Shown here: positions 39,515 to 49,099 of the stretch, piece after piece
How positions within the stretch are numbered: position 1 is the first letter of the stretch
Layout: the number at the start of each line of letters is the position of its first letter
DNA from: Polaromonas sp. P2-4
GTDB taxonomy: Bacteria > Pseudomonadota > Gammaproteobacteria > Burkholderiales > Burkholderiaceae_C
DNA: 64,000 nucleotides
NCBI GenBank assembly: GCA_024703855.1
Contig: CP087965.1
Coordinates: 814,001 to 878,000 of the forward strand
Direction: 5' to 3'
The notes under the pieces: generated by a model
Told to the model about the DNA's origin: nothing
What the model saw: the letters and a program-made list of their open reading frames with translations, nothing else
Databases searched by the model: none
Translations under genes and position numbers: made by a program

Positions 39515-40554
39515 ATGACCACCACCCCCTCCACTCCCCTCAGCTACAAAGATGCCGGCGTTGACATTGACGCGGGCGACGCGCTGGTTGAACGCATCAA
39601 GCCACTGGCTAAAAAACCATGCGCGAAGGCGTTTTGGCAGGCATTGGCGGTTTTGGCGCCCTGTTTGAGGTGCCCAAGCGCTACAAAGAACCCGTGCTGG
39701 TCAGCGGCACCGACGGCGTGGGCACCAAGCTGCGCCTGGCCTTTGAGTGGAATATGCACGACACCGTCGGCATCGACCTGGTGGCCATGAGCGTCAACGA
39801 CGTACTGGTGCAAGGCGCCGAGCCGCTGTTTTTCCTCGACTACTTCGCCTGCGGCAAGCTCGATGTGGACACGGCAGCGGCCGTGGTCGGCGGAATTGCC
39901 AAGGGTTGCGAACTCAGCGGCTGCGCGCTGATTGGCGGAGAAACCGCTGAAATGCCCGGCATGTACCCCGATGGCGAGTACGACCTGGCCGGTTTTGCGG
40001 TGGGTGCGGTGGAAAAGTCAAAAATCCTGACCGGCAAGACAGTCTTGCCCGGCGACGTGGTGCTGGGCCTGGCCAGCAGCGGCGTGCATTCCAACGGCTT
40101 CAGCCTGGTGCGCAAGTGCATTGAACGTGCAGCAGCCAGCCTGCCCGCCACGCTGGACGGCAAGCCCTTCAAGGAAGCGCTGATGGAGCCGACCCGCCTG
40201 TATGTCAAAAACGTGCTGGCCGCTTTGGCGGCGCATCCCATCAAGGCACTGGCCCACATCACCGGCGGTGGCCTGCTCGAAAACATTCCCCGCGTGCTGC
40301 CTGAAGGCACGGCGGCGCACCTGACAAAAGGCAGTTGGCCGCAAACCGAGCTGTTTGCCTGGCTGCAAAAAACCGCCGGCATTGATGACTTTGAGATGAA
40401 CCGGACGTTTAACAACGGCATCGGCATGGTGGTGGTGGTGGATGCTGCCAACGCCCAGGCCACGGCCAAGACCCTGCGCGACGCCGGTGAACAGGTTTAC
40501 GAAATCGGCGTAATTGCGCCGCGCGGTGAAGGTGCCGCCGTCATCGTCGACTGA
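39515..40554 (+). CDS. purM: Phosphoribosylformylglycinamidine cyclo-ligase (one frame break)
   Basis: AIR synthetase, purine biosynthesis step 5, about 346 residues. Start [20 protein letters not shown], then [20 protein letters not shown] and [13 protein letters not shown], and the motif [20 protein letters not shown]. The A run near 39612 is one base short (A6 for A7 between KPLAKK and TMREGVL). As purM is essential on minimal medium and otherwise perfect, this is strong evidence for a homopolymer sequencing error. A 12-bp tandem (CCCATCCGACAG) sits just upstream. Confidence 0.92.
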
Positions 40555-40610
40555 TCCGTTCAACGCAGCGGCAGACAGGCAAGCCCCTCAGGTAAGGCCC
40601 GCAGCCAAAG

Positions 40611-41798
40611 ATGTCCGCTACCTCGCAGCGCCTGCCCGCAGGCATCTGGGCGCTGGGTTTTGTCAGCCTGCTGATGGATATCTCTTCCGAGATGATCCAC
40701 AGCCTGCTGCCCGTCTTCATGGTCACGGTGCTGGGCACCAGCGTGTGGGCCGTTGGTTTGATTGAAGGCCTGGCCGAAGCCACGGCCTTGATCGTCAAGG
40801 TGTTCTCGGGCGTACTCAGTGACTACTGGGGGAAACGCAAACCCCTGGCCGTGTTGGGTTATGGGCTGGGCGCGCTCTCCAAACCCTTGTTTGCGCTGGC
40901 CACGACCACCGGCCTGGTGTTCACGGCCCGCCTGATCGACCGCATCGGCAAAGGCCTGCGCGGCGCTCCGCGCGATGCGCTGGTGGCCGACCTCGCGCCG
41001 CCCGGCATGCGCGGCGCGGCATTCGGCTTGCGCCAGTCACTCGACACGGTAGGTGCGTTCGTCGGACCGCTGATCGCCATGGGTCTGATGCTGCTCTGGG
41101 CCAACGATTTCCGGGCCATTTTCTGGGTGGCCATGATTCCCGGACTCATGGCCGTGGCCCTGCTGCTGGTCGGGGTGCGCGAACCCGAGCGCGCCAGCCA
41201 GGAAGCGCCACGCCTCAATCCCATCCGCAAAGACAGCCTGAAGCGCCTGAATGCACCGTACTGGCGGGTGGTCGCCATTGGTGCGGTGTTCACGCTGGCA
41301 CGGTTCAGCGAGGCCTTTTTGCTGCTGCGCGCTGCAGGGCGGCCTGCCGATTCCCTACACGCCGCTGGTGCTGATCGGAATGAACGTGGTCTATGCCCTC
41401 GGCGCCTACCCGTTTGGCAAGCTGTCCGATTCGGTGAGCCGCACCAGGCTGCTGGCTTGGGGCCTCGTTGTGCTGATCGCTGCCGATGTGCTGCTGGCCT
41501 CCAGCAGCCACTGGACTTGGGTATGGGCCGGCATTGCGCTGTGGGGGCTGCACATGGCGATGACGCAGGGGCTGCTGGCCACCATGGTGGCCGACGCCGC
41601 ACCGCCCGACCTGCGGGGCACGGCGTTTGGCTTTTTCAACCTGATGAGCGGCCTGGCCATGCTGCTGGCCAGCGTGCTGGCCGGGGTGTTGTGGGACCAA
41701 CTGGGCGCGCCGGTCACCTTCGCTGCTGGCGCTTTTTTAGCTTGCTAGCATTGGCGCTGCTATGGCGCTGGCGCGGTACCCACCTCCAGGGCGCATAA
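40611..41798 (+). CDS. MFS transporter (two compensating frame breaks)
   Basis: About 395-residue permease with 12 membrane segments. It opens ALGFVSLLMDISSEMIHSLL, a recognisable group of MFS carriers of unknown substrate, followed by the loop motif GVLSDYWGKRKPLAVLGYGL and IDRIGKGLRGAPRDALVAD. Breaks at about 41333 (one extra T) and the T run near 41738 (T6 for T7) shift the frame and shift it back. The corrected C-terminus is FFSLLALALLWRWRG. Follows purM by 56 bases. Confidence 0.8.
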   Translation: MSATSQRLPAGIWALGFVSLLMDISSEMIHSLLPVFMVTVLGTSVWAVGLIEGLAEATALIVKVFSGVLSDYWGKRKPLAVLGYGLGALSKPLFALATTTGLVFTARLIDRIGKGLRGAPRDALVADLAPPGMRGAAFGLRQSLDTVGAFVGPLIAMGLMLLWANDFRAIFWVAMIPGLMAVALLLVGVREPERASQEAPRLNPIRKDSLKRLNAPYWRVVAIGAVFTLARFSEAFLLLRAAGRPADSLHAAGADRNERGLCPRRLPVWQAVRFGEPHQAAGLGPRCADRCRCAAGLQQPLDLGMGRHCAVGAAHGDDAGAAGHHGGRRRTARPAGHGVWLFQPDERPGHAAGQRAGRGVVGPTGRAGHLRCWRFFSLLALALLWRWRGTHLQGA

Positions 41799-41817
41799 GC
41801 CGCCCGGCCGCAAGCGT

Positions 41818-42774
41818 TCAGCGACCGGACTGTATTTGCGCCTGCAAGCTGCGGTAGCGCGCCAAGCGAGGGCCGCCCAGCGCGACCGCACGGTCTATGG
41901 CTGACGCCGCATCCGCCCGCTGGCCGCGCTCAAACAGGATTTGCGCCAGGTTGTTCCACGCGTCGGCAAAATCCGGGTGCAGCTTTGTCGCCGTCTTGTA
42001 GGCCGTGATCGCGCGGTCCAGCTGGCCCAGCGTATAGGCCGTATTGCCGGCCCCCAGCAGGGTCGCCCGGTGGTCGGGCCAGGTTTTTAAGGCCGTGGCA
42101 TAGGCTGATTGCGCTGCAAGAGGCTGAACCCGTTCGAGCGCAGCCGCTGCAGCCGCATAGTTATCGGCGTCCGCAGTGGCCGGCAAACGCGAGGGTGGCA
42201 ACACCACCATGGACCACGAATCACCGCGTGCCCAGATCCGCTCAAAAGTAAACAGCGACATCTCCAGCCGCTCGGTCACGCCCGAATGCAGGGTGATGGT
42301 GTTGCGCGGGCGGTCAAAGCCAATGACCACCGCGTAATGCCACAACGGAGAAAAAGAAAACGCCAGGTTCTGCAAAACCAGCACCGGATTGCCCGCAGCC
42401 ACTTCGCGCAGCAAGTCCTCCAGGCGCGGGGCCAATGGGTAGGACAGCAGGCCCTGGCGCCGGCTGGTGGCCAGCATTTCCACCTGCAATGAGCCCTGGC
42501 GGCCCGGCAGATAGACCTGCTCGGTCAAATCATCAGGCCGGACCTGAACCCCGGCGGCCTGCGCCACCATGGCCAGCGCAGCGGGACCACAGTGGTACTG
42601 CTCCTGGGGGAAAAACGGAACGTTCTCAATCAGTGCCGTGGACGACAAATTGGCCGGCCACTGCTGGTCGAGTCGCGTGACCTGCGGCGTGGCGCAACCC
42701 GCCAGCCCCAGCAACACGCAAACAAAAACCCCCGCAACAGCGGGGGCCCGGAAGAACGATTCCAGCCGGATCAT
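41818..42774 (-). CDS. PA2778-family cysteine peptidase lipoprotein with TPR
   Basis: Intact 318-residue protein. Lipoprotein signal with lipobox LGLAGC (Cys27). A peptidase-C39-like domain follows with Cys in EQYHCGPAALAMV and His in PLWHYAVVIGFD, then two or three tetratricopeptide repeats (TLLGAGNTAYTLGQLDRAIT, PDFADAWNNLAQILFERGQR). Coupled by ATGA overlap to the upstream PA2779-type gene, with which it always pairs. Probably processes or anchors an envelope or surface product; substrate unknown. Confidence 0.82.
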   Translation of the reverse strand: MIRLESFFRAPAVAGVFVCVLLGLAGCATPQVTRLDQQWPANLSSTALIENVPFFPQEQYHCGPAALAMVAQAAGVQVRPDDLTEQVYLPGRQGSLQVEMLATSRRQGLLSYPLAPRLEDLLREVAAGNPVLVLQNLAFSFSPLWHYAVVIGFDRPRNTITLHSGVTERLEMSLFTFERIWARGDSWSMVVLPPSRLPATADADNYAAAAAALERVQPLAAQSAYATALKTWPDHRATLLGAGNTAYTLGQLDRAITAYKTATKLHPDFADAWNNLAQILFERGQRADAASAIDRAVALGGPRLARYRSLQAQIQSGR

Positions 42775-43157
42775 CGAACCGATCGGGTGAACGGAAATAC
42801 CTTGGTCAGGCCCAGAATATCCGTGACCAACAACACAATGAAGACCGTGAAGATCAGGCCCAAAATACCGCCGGCGGGTGCCTGGTCGACACGGGAAGCC
42901 AGTTGCGACACTTCGGCATCTGACATGGCCTTGACGCGATCGATCGCCGAAGCGCTGCTTACACCCTGCGCTTGCAGTTCGGTACGGACATCTTCCCGCG
43001 CCAGAAAGGCAGTGACTTTGTCGCGGTTGGCATCACTGGCTTGCGTCGACATGGCTTCGGAGGTCGAAACCATGCTGGCTTGCGCCGTCAGCGGCACGCC
43101 CATCAGGGTGGTGCTGACAATCAATACGGAAGCCATCAGGCGTTTGAGCTGGTTCAT
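42771..43157 (-). CDS. PA2779-family small membrane protein
   Basis: Intact 128-residue protein: signal peptide (LMASVLIVSTTLMGVPLTAQA), a polar helical middle (SDANRDKVTAFLAREDVRTE), then a C-terminal membrane segment (GGILGLIFTVFIVLLVTDIL) and a short basic tail. Start ATG 43157 follows AGAGGGAT. The partner peptidase is downstream. The paired arrangement suggests that the peptidase acts on or with this protein. Confidence 0.82.
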   Translation of the reverse strand: MNQLKRLMASVLIVSTTLMGVPLTAQASMVSTSEAMSTQASDANRDKVTAFLAREDVRTELQAQGVSSASAIDRVKAMSDAEVSQLASRVDQAPAGGILGLIFTVFIVLLVTDILGLTKVFPFTRSVR

Positions 43158-43327
43158 GAATATCCCTCTAGTTTTTGAGTCAAAAAGCTGCAGGCAGCGG
43201 CAAAAGCCACAACCTTGCCCCTTGAACGTTGTTTGATGCCCTGCGAATTTAGCCAGCGCCACCGTCCGCGTCAATGTGGCTTACATCCGGAAACACCGCG
43301 CACTCTGAGCTGTTGCACAGAGCCGAC

Positions 43328-44182
43328 TCAGTCGGGGCGTTTTGTGCGCAACTGAGCCAGGCACTCAGCCATGGCGTCGAGGTCCAGGGCGTCTTCGGCA
43401 TGGGCCAGGTAGGTTTCCAGATCAGCTATTGCATGCGTCACGTCGCCCAGCGCTGCCCAAGCCAGCCCACGGTCCCGGTATTCGGGCCAGGCATCGGGCA
43501 ACAGCACGATCAGGCGGTCTTGCACGGCGATCAGGCGCTGCCAGTCCTCTTGGGTTGTATGAATGTCTTTCAAATTGCGCAGCATCCGGCTGATGATCTC
43601 GCGTGGCGGCGCTGACTGCAGGTACAGGCCAATCGGCACCTCGAACTCGTCAGCCATGCCGCCGCGCTGCCTGAAGGGTTCCAGCCGCTCGGCCAGTTCT
43701 TCGCGGCTCAAGGACTGGCCACTGAACGGATCAATCACCACCTGGCCTTTGGGCAAGTTGACCTTGACCATGAAATGCCCCGGAAAAGCCACGCCCCGCG
43801 CGTTCAGGTCCAGCCCCACCGCCAGTTCCAGCCACAGCACCGCCAGCGTGATGGGAATGCCGCGCCGGGTGCGCAGCACGGCGTTCAGGTAGCTGTTGTC
43901 CGGGTCGTAATAGTCATTGATGTTGCCGCCAAAGCTCAGATCGCGAAAGAAAAACTGGTTGAGCGCGCGCAGGCGCTGCAATGCAGGCGCATCGGTCGGC
44001 AGGCGTCGCTTCAGGCGGGCCAGCAGCTGGTCTACATCGCCGAGCACTTCCTGCACGTCGAGCTCGGGATATTCGTCCTGGGCCAGGCTGACGGCGGCTT
44101 CAAGCAGCGGGAAGTGCTCGTCGCTTTGCACGAGGCTGTAGAAATACTGCAAAGGGGACGGCACGGCCAAATTTAATTCCAT
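43328..44182 (-). CDS. SirB1 family protein (transglutaminase-like, TPR)
   Basis: Intact 284-residue protein. The SirB1 N-terminal transglutaminase-like fold includes FGGNINDYYDPDNSYLNAVL, RRGIPITLAVLWLELAVGL and GVAFPGHFMVKV; the catalytic Cys of true transglutaminases is absent. A C-terminal repeat region (PEYRDRGLAWAALGDVTHAI) is TPR-like. Function unknown; in many proteobacteria it lies near ribosome-associated or purine genes. Confidence 0.85.
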   Translation of the reverse strand: MELNLAVPSPLQYFYSLVQSDEHFPLLEAAVSLAQDEYPELDVQEVLGDVDQLLARLKRRLPTDAPALQRLRALNQFFFRDLSFGGNINDYYDPDNSYLNAVLRTRRGIPITLAVLWLELAVGLDLNARGVAFPGHFMVKVNLPKGQVVIDPFSGQSLSREELAERLEPFRQRGGMADEFEVPIGLYLQSAPPREIISRMLRNLKDIHTTQEDWQRLIAVQDRLIVLLPDAWPEYRDRGLAWAALGDVTHAIADLETYLAHAEDALDLDAMAECLAQLRTKRPD

Positions 44183-44331
44183 AAAGCTACTTTCTCACAA
44201 ACTCGCGCAGTGCGAGTCAGGGAATGTTATCGCCCTTAGCGCATAGTGCCGGGGCTGGCCTTGGGGCTCTGCCGGGTGGTTTCTGCGGGTATTGTCCTCG
44301 ACCCAAATCGCCATCACCATCGCACGTTGCC

Positions 44332-44797
44332 TTAGCCAAGCTTCGCCAGCAAGTGCATCAGCGTAGCTTTCTCCGCCTTGCTCAAGCCCGCCGTCACGCG
44401 CGTCGTGCGCCCGCGCCGCTGCCTCAATTTCCACCAGCGCTTCGCGCCCCGTCTCGGTCAGCGCCAGTTCGTAGGCGCGCCGGTCGGTCGGCGACGCGGC
44501 GCGGCGGGCCAGGCCAAGCGCCTCCAGTCCATCCGTCAGCATCACCACACCGGAACGGGCAATACCCAGCAACTGGGCCAGTTCGCTCTGCTTCATTCCG
44601 GGGTTGCGAGCAATCAAGGTCAGCGCGGAAAAGCGCGGCGGTGTGATCTGCCACGGCGCCAAGGCGTGGAGGAAGTCTTGGTAGATCAGGATTTGCGCGC
44701 GGCGCAATGCATAGCCAACCAAACTGTCCAGCACGCCGTAATCGACACCCGACACATGCGGGTCAAACGGACTGTCCACCTCATCGGGTGGTGGCAC
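44332..44797 (-). CDS. MarR family regulator (one frame break)
   Basis: About 155 residues. ITPPRFSALTLIARNPGMKQ, then recognition helix SELAQLLGIARSGVVMLTDG, then wing SPTDRRAYELALTETGREAL. One base missing near 44402 hides the true end KAEKATLMHLLAKLG with TAA at 44332; the raw frame runs to 44195. GTG start 44797. Divergent from a flavin monooxygenase, with a dyad between them. Confidence 0.82.
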
Positions 44798-44882
44798 GAT
44801 AGTGCTGGGATCAGGAAGCGCGCCATAGGGAAGCCTTTTGTTGAGGAAGCGAATTTACGTTAAAAATGTTGCGGCATTTAAT

Positions 44883-44899
44883 TGTTATGTTGTATAACA
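44883..44899. promoter_or_regulatory. Probable MarR operator before the monooxygenase
   Basis: TGTTAT-GTTGT-ATAACA, an exact 6-bp inverted repeat with 5-bp spacing in an AT-rich divergent gap; 58 bp upstream of the monooxygenase start. Confidence 0.55.
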
Positions 44900-44956
44900 G
44901 TAATCTACTGCAATGATAATTACATCGCAGGGCACTCACTGGAAACAGGAAGACAT

Positions 44957-46197
44957 ATGCGCATCATCATCGCCGGCGCCGGCATCGGCGGCCTGACCCT
45001 CGCCTTGGCCCTGCACCGCCGGGGACTGCACGTCACCGTGTTCGAAGCGGTGTCTCAGCCTAAGGCACTGGGCGTCGGCATCAACTTGCTGCCGCACGCC
45101 GTGAAGGAACTGGCCGAACTGGACTTGCAAACCACCCTCGGCGAAACCGCGATAGAAACGGCCGGGCTGAACTATTTCAATAAATTAGGCCAGCCGATCT
45201 GGAGCGAGCCGCGCGGTTTCGCCGCGGGCTATCCCTGGCCGCAATACTCCATTCACCGCGGTGAACTGCTGATGATCCTGCTTCACGCCGCCAGACAGAC
45301 GCTAGGCGCGGACCGGGTCATCACGGGCCACGAATTCCTGCGCTTCGAACAGGACAACCACCAGGTGACCGCCCACGTCCGCCGCCGTGCGGACGGGCAA
45401 GACATCGCCGTGACGGCGGACGCGCTGATAGGCGCTGACGGCATCCACTCTCAAGTGCGCCGCCAACTGTTCCCCGACGAGGGCTCCCCCGCTTTTCCGG
45501 ACGCCTGCTGTGGCGTGCCACCACGCAAGGCAAGCCGTTCCTGGATGGCCGCTCGATGTTCATGGCGGGTTTTCAGGACCAGAAGTTCGTCGCCTACCCC
45601 ATTTCCGAACCGCTGCGCCGCGAAGGCAAGGCACTGATCAACTGGATCGCCGAACTGAGCGTGCCCGGCAACACGCCGCCGCGCAGCGACTGGAACAAGC
45701 AAGTGGCGGCATCCGTATTCGAGAACGCCTTCGCTACGTGGCAATGGGACTGGATTGACATCCCCGCCGTGATACGCGGCGCTGAGGCCATCTACGAATT
45801 CCCGATGGTCGACCGCGATCCGCTGCCGAACTGGACCTCGGGCCGGGTTACGCTGCTGGGCGACGCCGCCCACCCCATGTACCCCGTCGGCTCGAACGGT
45901 GCCTCGCAAGCGATCCTCGACGCCCGGTGCCTGGCCGATCATCTGGCAGCGGGTACCGACGGCAATCCATGCGCGGCACTGACAGCCTACGACGCCATCC
46001 GTCGCCCCCTGACTGCCGCCGTGGTCACGGCAAACCGGCAAAATGGGCCGGAACAGGTGATGCAGCTGGCGGAGGAACGTGCGCCCAAAGGTTTTAGCCA
46101 CATCCATGACGTGGTGTCTCAGCAAGAACTGGTCGCCATCGCCGACCGCTACAAGCAACTCGCCGGCTTTGACCGCACCCAGCTAGCACCCCGCTAA
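44957..46197 (+). CDS. FAD-dependent aromatic monooxygenase (one frame break)
   Basis: Class A flavoprotein hydroxylase of about 414 residues. FAD motif IIIAGAGIGGLTLALALHRR, DG motif ALIGADGIHSQVRRQLF, GD motif VTLLGDAAHPMYPVGSNGAS. The GSNGASQ ending of the GD motif is typical of salicylate/3-hydroxybenzoate-like and PhzS-like hydroxylases. A T is missing near 45497 (SPAFSGRLLWRATTQG after correction). Start ATG 44957. Followed by a SnoaL-like gene; both are probably repressed by the divergent MarR and induced by an aromatic compound. Confidence 0.82.
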
Positions 46198-46245
46198 CGG
46201 GTACGCAACACGCCGAACCCAGCTATTTCACCCCAGGAGAAACCG

Positions 46246-46645
46246 ATGTCCTACCACCCCAGCAGCACCCACTACGCCGAACATATCGCGCTACCTGACC
46301 CGACTGGAACAGTGCGACGTGGACGGTATCGTTGCCCTTTTTAGCAATGACGCGCAAATCTACTCGCCTTTCCTCGGTTGGATGAGCCCGCGCCCCTTCT
46401 TTGCAAAGCTGCGCGAGGCCTCCGGCCAGAGCCGGATCGAACCGATCGACACGCTGGTAAGCGTGACCGGTGCGCCGCGCGCGATCGGCTATTTCGTCTA
46501 CCACTGGGGTTTGAAGGACGGATCGCAGGTGCGCTTCGACTGTTGCGACGTGTTCGACTTCGACGTTGCGGGGCTCATCCAGCGCATGACTATCGTCTAC
46601 GACACCCATCCGATTCGCGCGGAAGTCGGAGACAAGTACGCTTGA
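46246..46645 (+). CDS. SnoaL/ketosteroid-isomerase-like protein (one frame break)
   Basis: About 134 residues of NTF2-like fold: MSYHPSSTHYAEHIA, then CDVDGIVALFSNDAQIYSPF, PFFAKLREASGQSR and FDVAGLIQRMTIVYD. Two bases (a CG pair) are missing near 46292. Good AGGAGA ribosome site. Likely an isomerase, dehydratase or binding partner for the product of the upstream monooxygenase. Confidence 0.72.
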
Positions 46646-46689
46646 AGGTATACCGTTGCGACGGGCAAGCCCGCCGAATCAGCGCCGAA

Positions 46690-48255
46690 TCAGCGCCGAA
46701 TCAACTGGCGCAGTTTCAGCCCGGAAACCCAAAGTGCTATAAAATAGATAGCAGCTGACGCGCATAAAACAAGGGCCAGCAGCCCAATTCGTTGTAAATA
46801 CGCAGTTTTGAGGCCGACCCAGCTCACACTGCCTGCTGCCCACAGCAAAAACACCGCCAGCAGCGCGCTGGCCGCCAAAACTTGGCAAGCGAACTTGCCC
46901 CAGCCGGGCGCAGGCGTGTAACTACCGCGCCGCAGCAAGCCCAGCAGCAACCACAGCGCATTGATCAGCGCGCCAATGCCAATGGCCAGCGCCAGCCCGG
47001 CATGCTGAAACACCGGCACCAGCACCACATTGAGCAATTGGGTAACCACCAGCACCACCACCTGCAATGCGTACCGGCGTTTTGATGTCCTGGCTGGCAT
47101 AAAAGCCCGGTGCCAGCACCTTGATGGCCACCAGCCCCAAAAGACCCGCGCCGTAGCCCATCAGCGCCGTCGTGGTCTGCTGCACGTCGTGTCGGTAAAA
47201 GCACCATAGTGGTAAAGCGTCGCCACCAGCGGCTGGGCAAAGGTCAGCAGCGCCACCGCGCAGGGCACGGCCAGCAGCACCACAATGCGCAGGCCCCAGT
47301 CCAGCATCGCCGAGTATTTGGCCGCGTCATTGGCCGCTTTGGCGGCCGCCAGTTGCGGCATCAACACCACCCCGATGGCCACACCCAGCATGGCGGTGGG
47401 GAATTCCATCAGGCGGTCGGCATAGTTGAGCCAGCTGACGCTGCCGGGCGTGAGGTGCGAGGCGATCTGGGTGTTGATCAGCAGGGAAATCTGCGCCACG
47501 CTGACGCCCAGCAAGGCCGGAAGCATCAGTTTTGCTATGTTTTTGGTAGCTTGGTTCGCCCATGCCTGCTGGACCAGGGCCCAATTGAATCCAATTTTTG
47601 GCAACATGCCCAGGCGCAGCAAGGCCGGCACTTGCACCGCCAGCTGCAACACACCGCCCAGCATCACGCCTGCGCCCAAGGCGTACACCGGCTCAATGCC
47701 CTGCGCCTTGAACCAGGGTGCGCCCAGCCAGGCTGCCGCAATCATGGCGACATTGAGCAACACCGGGGTGGCCGCTGGCACGGCAAACCGCCGCCAGGTA
47801 TTGAGCACGCCCGAAGACAGCGCCACCAGCGACATGAAGCTGATGTAGGGGAACATCCAGCGCGTCATGAACACGGCTGCTTCAAAACCGCGCGGCTCCT
47901 GCTTCAGGCCGCTGGCCATGGCCCAGACCAGCACCGGCGCGGCGGCGACCCCAATCACGCAGGTCAGCAGCAATGCCCAGGTCAGCAAGGTCGCGACCCG
48001 GTCAATCAGCAACTTGGTCGCCTCTTCTCCATTCTGGGCCCTGCTGGCCGCCAGCACCGGCACAAAGGCCTGGCTGAAGGCACCCTCGGCAAACAGGCGG
48101 CGAAACAGGTTGGGGATGCGAAATGCCACGTTAAAGGCATCGGTCATGGCGCTGGCGCCAAAAGTCGAGGCAATCAACAACTCCCGCACCAAACCGGTGA
48201 TTCGGGAAACCAGGGTGAACAGGGAAACGGTAGAGGCGGCTTTGAAAAGTGACAC
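46690..48255 (-). CDS. murJ: Lipid II flippase MurJ (two frame breaks)
   Basis: Essential inner-membrane flippase moving lipid II across the membrane; about 521 residues, 14 membrane segments. It opens VSLFKAASTVSLFTLVSRIT and GLVRELLIASTFGASAMTDA, then FRRLFAEGAFSQAFVPVLAA with the essential charged residues of MurJ. One base missing near 47187 and one change near 47075 break the frame. GTG start 48255. Two stretches (SAAIYFIALW near the end; QATKNIAKLM mid-protein) coincide with dispersed-repeat copies D and E. Divergent from rpsT, as usual in betaproteobacteria. Confidence 0.87.
46735..46785. repeat. Dispersed repeat, copy D (inside murJ)
   Basis: Reads TGCTATAAAATAGATAGC then AGCTGACGCGCATAAAACAA, same plan as copy A, inside the murJ 3' coding part. 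A triple GCCGAATCA iteration lies next to it at about 46674-46693. Confidence 0.45.
47533..47580. repeat. Dispersed repeat, copy E (inside murJ)
   Basis: TTTGCTATGTTTTTGGTAGC then TTGGTTCGCCCATG follows the layout of copy A (TTTGCTATATTTTTTATAGC, TTCTTGCGCCC), inside murJ and in frame. Confidence 0.4.
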
Positions 48256-48269
48256 CGCGAGAGTGTAAT

Positions 48270-48406
48270 GGCCCCCACGTTCGCTCACTTCGTGTAGCTC
48301 TCTGCCCCCCGAGGGGGCTGAACTTGCTCGGGGCGGCCCTTCGCGGCGTTCGGCGGCCCCCACGTTCGCTCTACTAGCGTGTAGCTCTCTGCCCCCCGAG
48401 GGGGCT
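48270..48406. repeat. Two tandem copies of a GC-rich intergenic repeat
   Basis: 48270-48319 and 48355-48406 both read GGCCCCCACGTTCGCT...GTGTAGCTCTCTGCCCCC and end with the palindrome CCCCCGAGGGGGCT. A third, inverted copy lies at 50861-50902. Located between murJ and rpsT. Confidence 0.7.
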
Positions 48407-48479
48407 AATTTCCCTAGGCGCGGCCCGTCGGGAAATTGTTGCGTGTTGCTGGCGTCCTGATAGTTCTTTTCCGCCATCG

Positions 48480-48485
48480 TATAAT
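48480..48485 (+). promoter_or_regulatory. -10 box of rpsT
   Basis: Exact TATAAT 57 bases upstream of the rpsT ATG. The -35 region (CCTGAT around 48456) is weak. Confidence 0.5.
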
Positions 48486-48541
48486 CAAAGGCTTCGCTTG
48501 CAACATCCGCAGACTCCTCCCAGGATTAAAGGAAACTATAT

Positions 48542-48853
48542 ATGGCTACCGCCAAACCCAAGAAAAAGAACCCCCGCCTTGCATCAGGCCGCAAACGCGT
48601 CCGTCAAGACGTCAAACTCAACGCCGTGAACACCTCGCTGCGCTCCAAATACCGTACCGCCGTGAAAAACGTCGAAAAAGCCGTTGCAGCCGGTGACAAA
48701 GACAAGGCCAAAGACATGTTCGCCAAGGCCCAGAGCATTGTGGACACGGTTGCTGACAAAGGCATCTTCCACAAAAACAAGGCAGCGCGCGATAAAAGCC
48801 GCCTGTCTGCCAAGGTGAAAGCCCTGGCACTCGCTGCCCCTAAGGCCGCCTAA
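48542..48853 (+). CDS. rpsT: 30S ribosomal protein S20
   Basis: Intact 103-residue, lysine-rich protein: [20 protein letters not shown], then [19 protein letters not shown] and the conserved [15 protein letters not shown] region. Binds 16S rRNA during early assembly. AAAGGAAAC ribosome site, strong -10 and a downstream terminator define a single-gene unit. Confidence 0.95.
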   Translation: MATAKPKKKNPRLASGRKRVRQDVKLNAVNTSLRSKYRTAVKNVEKAVAAGDKDKAKDMFAKAQSIVDTVADKGIFHKNKAARDKSRLSAKVKALALAAPKAA

Positions 48854-48930
48854 TCAATTAGGCAAACCGCCCGGACTGCTTCTTTAAAAAGGTAGTCCGC
48901 CGTTTTGTAGGGTGCGCTGCAAGCAAAGCA

Positions 48931-48958
48931 AAAAGCCGTCGAAAGACGGCTTTTTTGT
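48931..48958 (+). terminator. Rho-independent terminator of rpsT
   Basis: AAAAGCCGTC-GAAA-GACGGCTTTT stem with GAAA tetraloop followed by T-rich tail. Confidence 0.9.
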
Positions 48959-49099
48959 TTGGCGTGGTCTCTATCAATTGAGTTTCACACGCGAGCGCAT
49001 TGCACCCGCAGCCGTCCACTCGTCATGGAATTGAGCAGAGCGCCCCACCCCGAGGCCGCCTATCCCCCGCCGCGATACCCGGGATGGACTTGCCAGGCA

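Noticed and set aside
41730..41775. Sixth copy of the TGCTAT...ATAGC repeat in the MFS gene
   Set aside because: TTTTTTAGCTTGCTAGC resembles part of the repeat but lacks the left arm and the TTGCGCCC segment.
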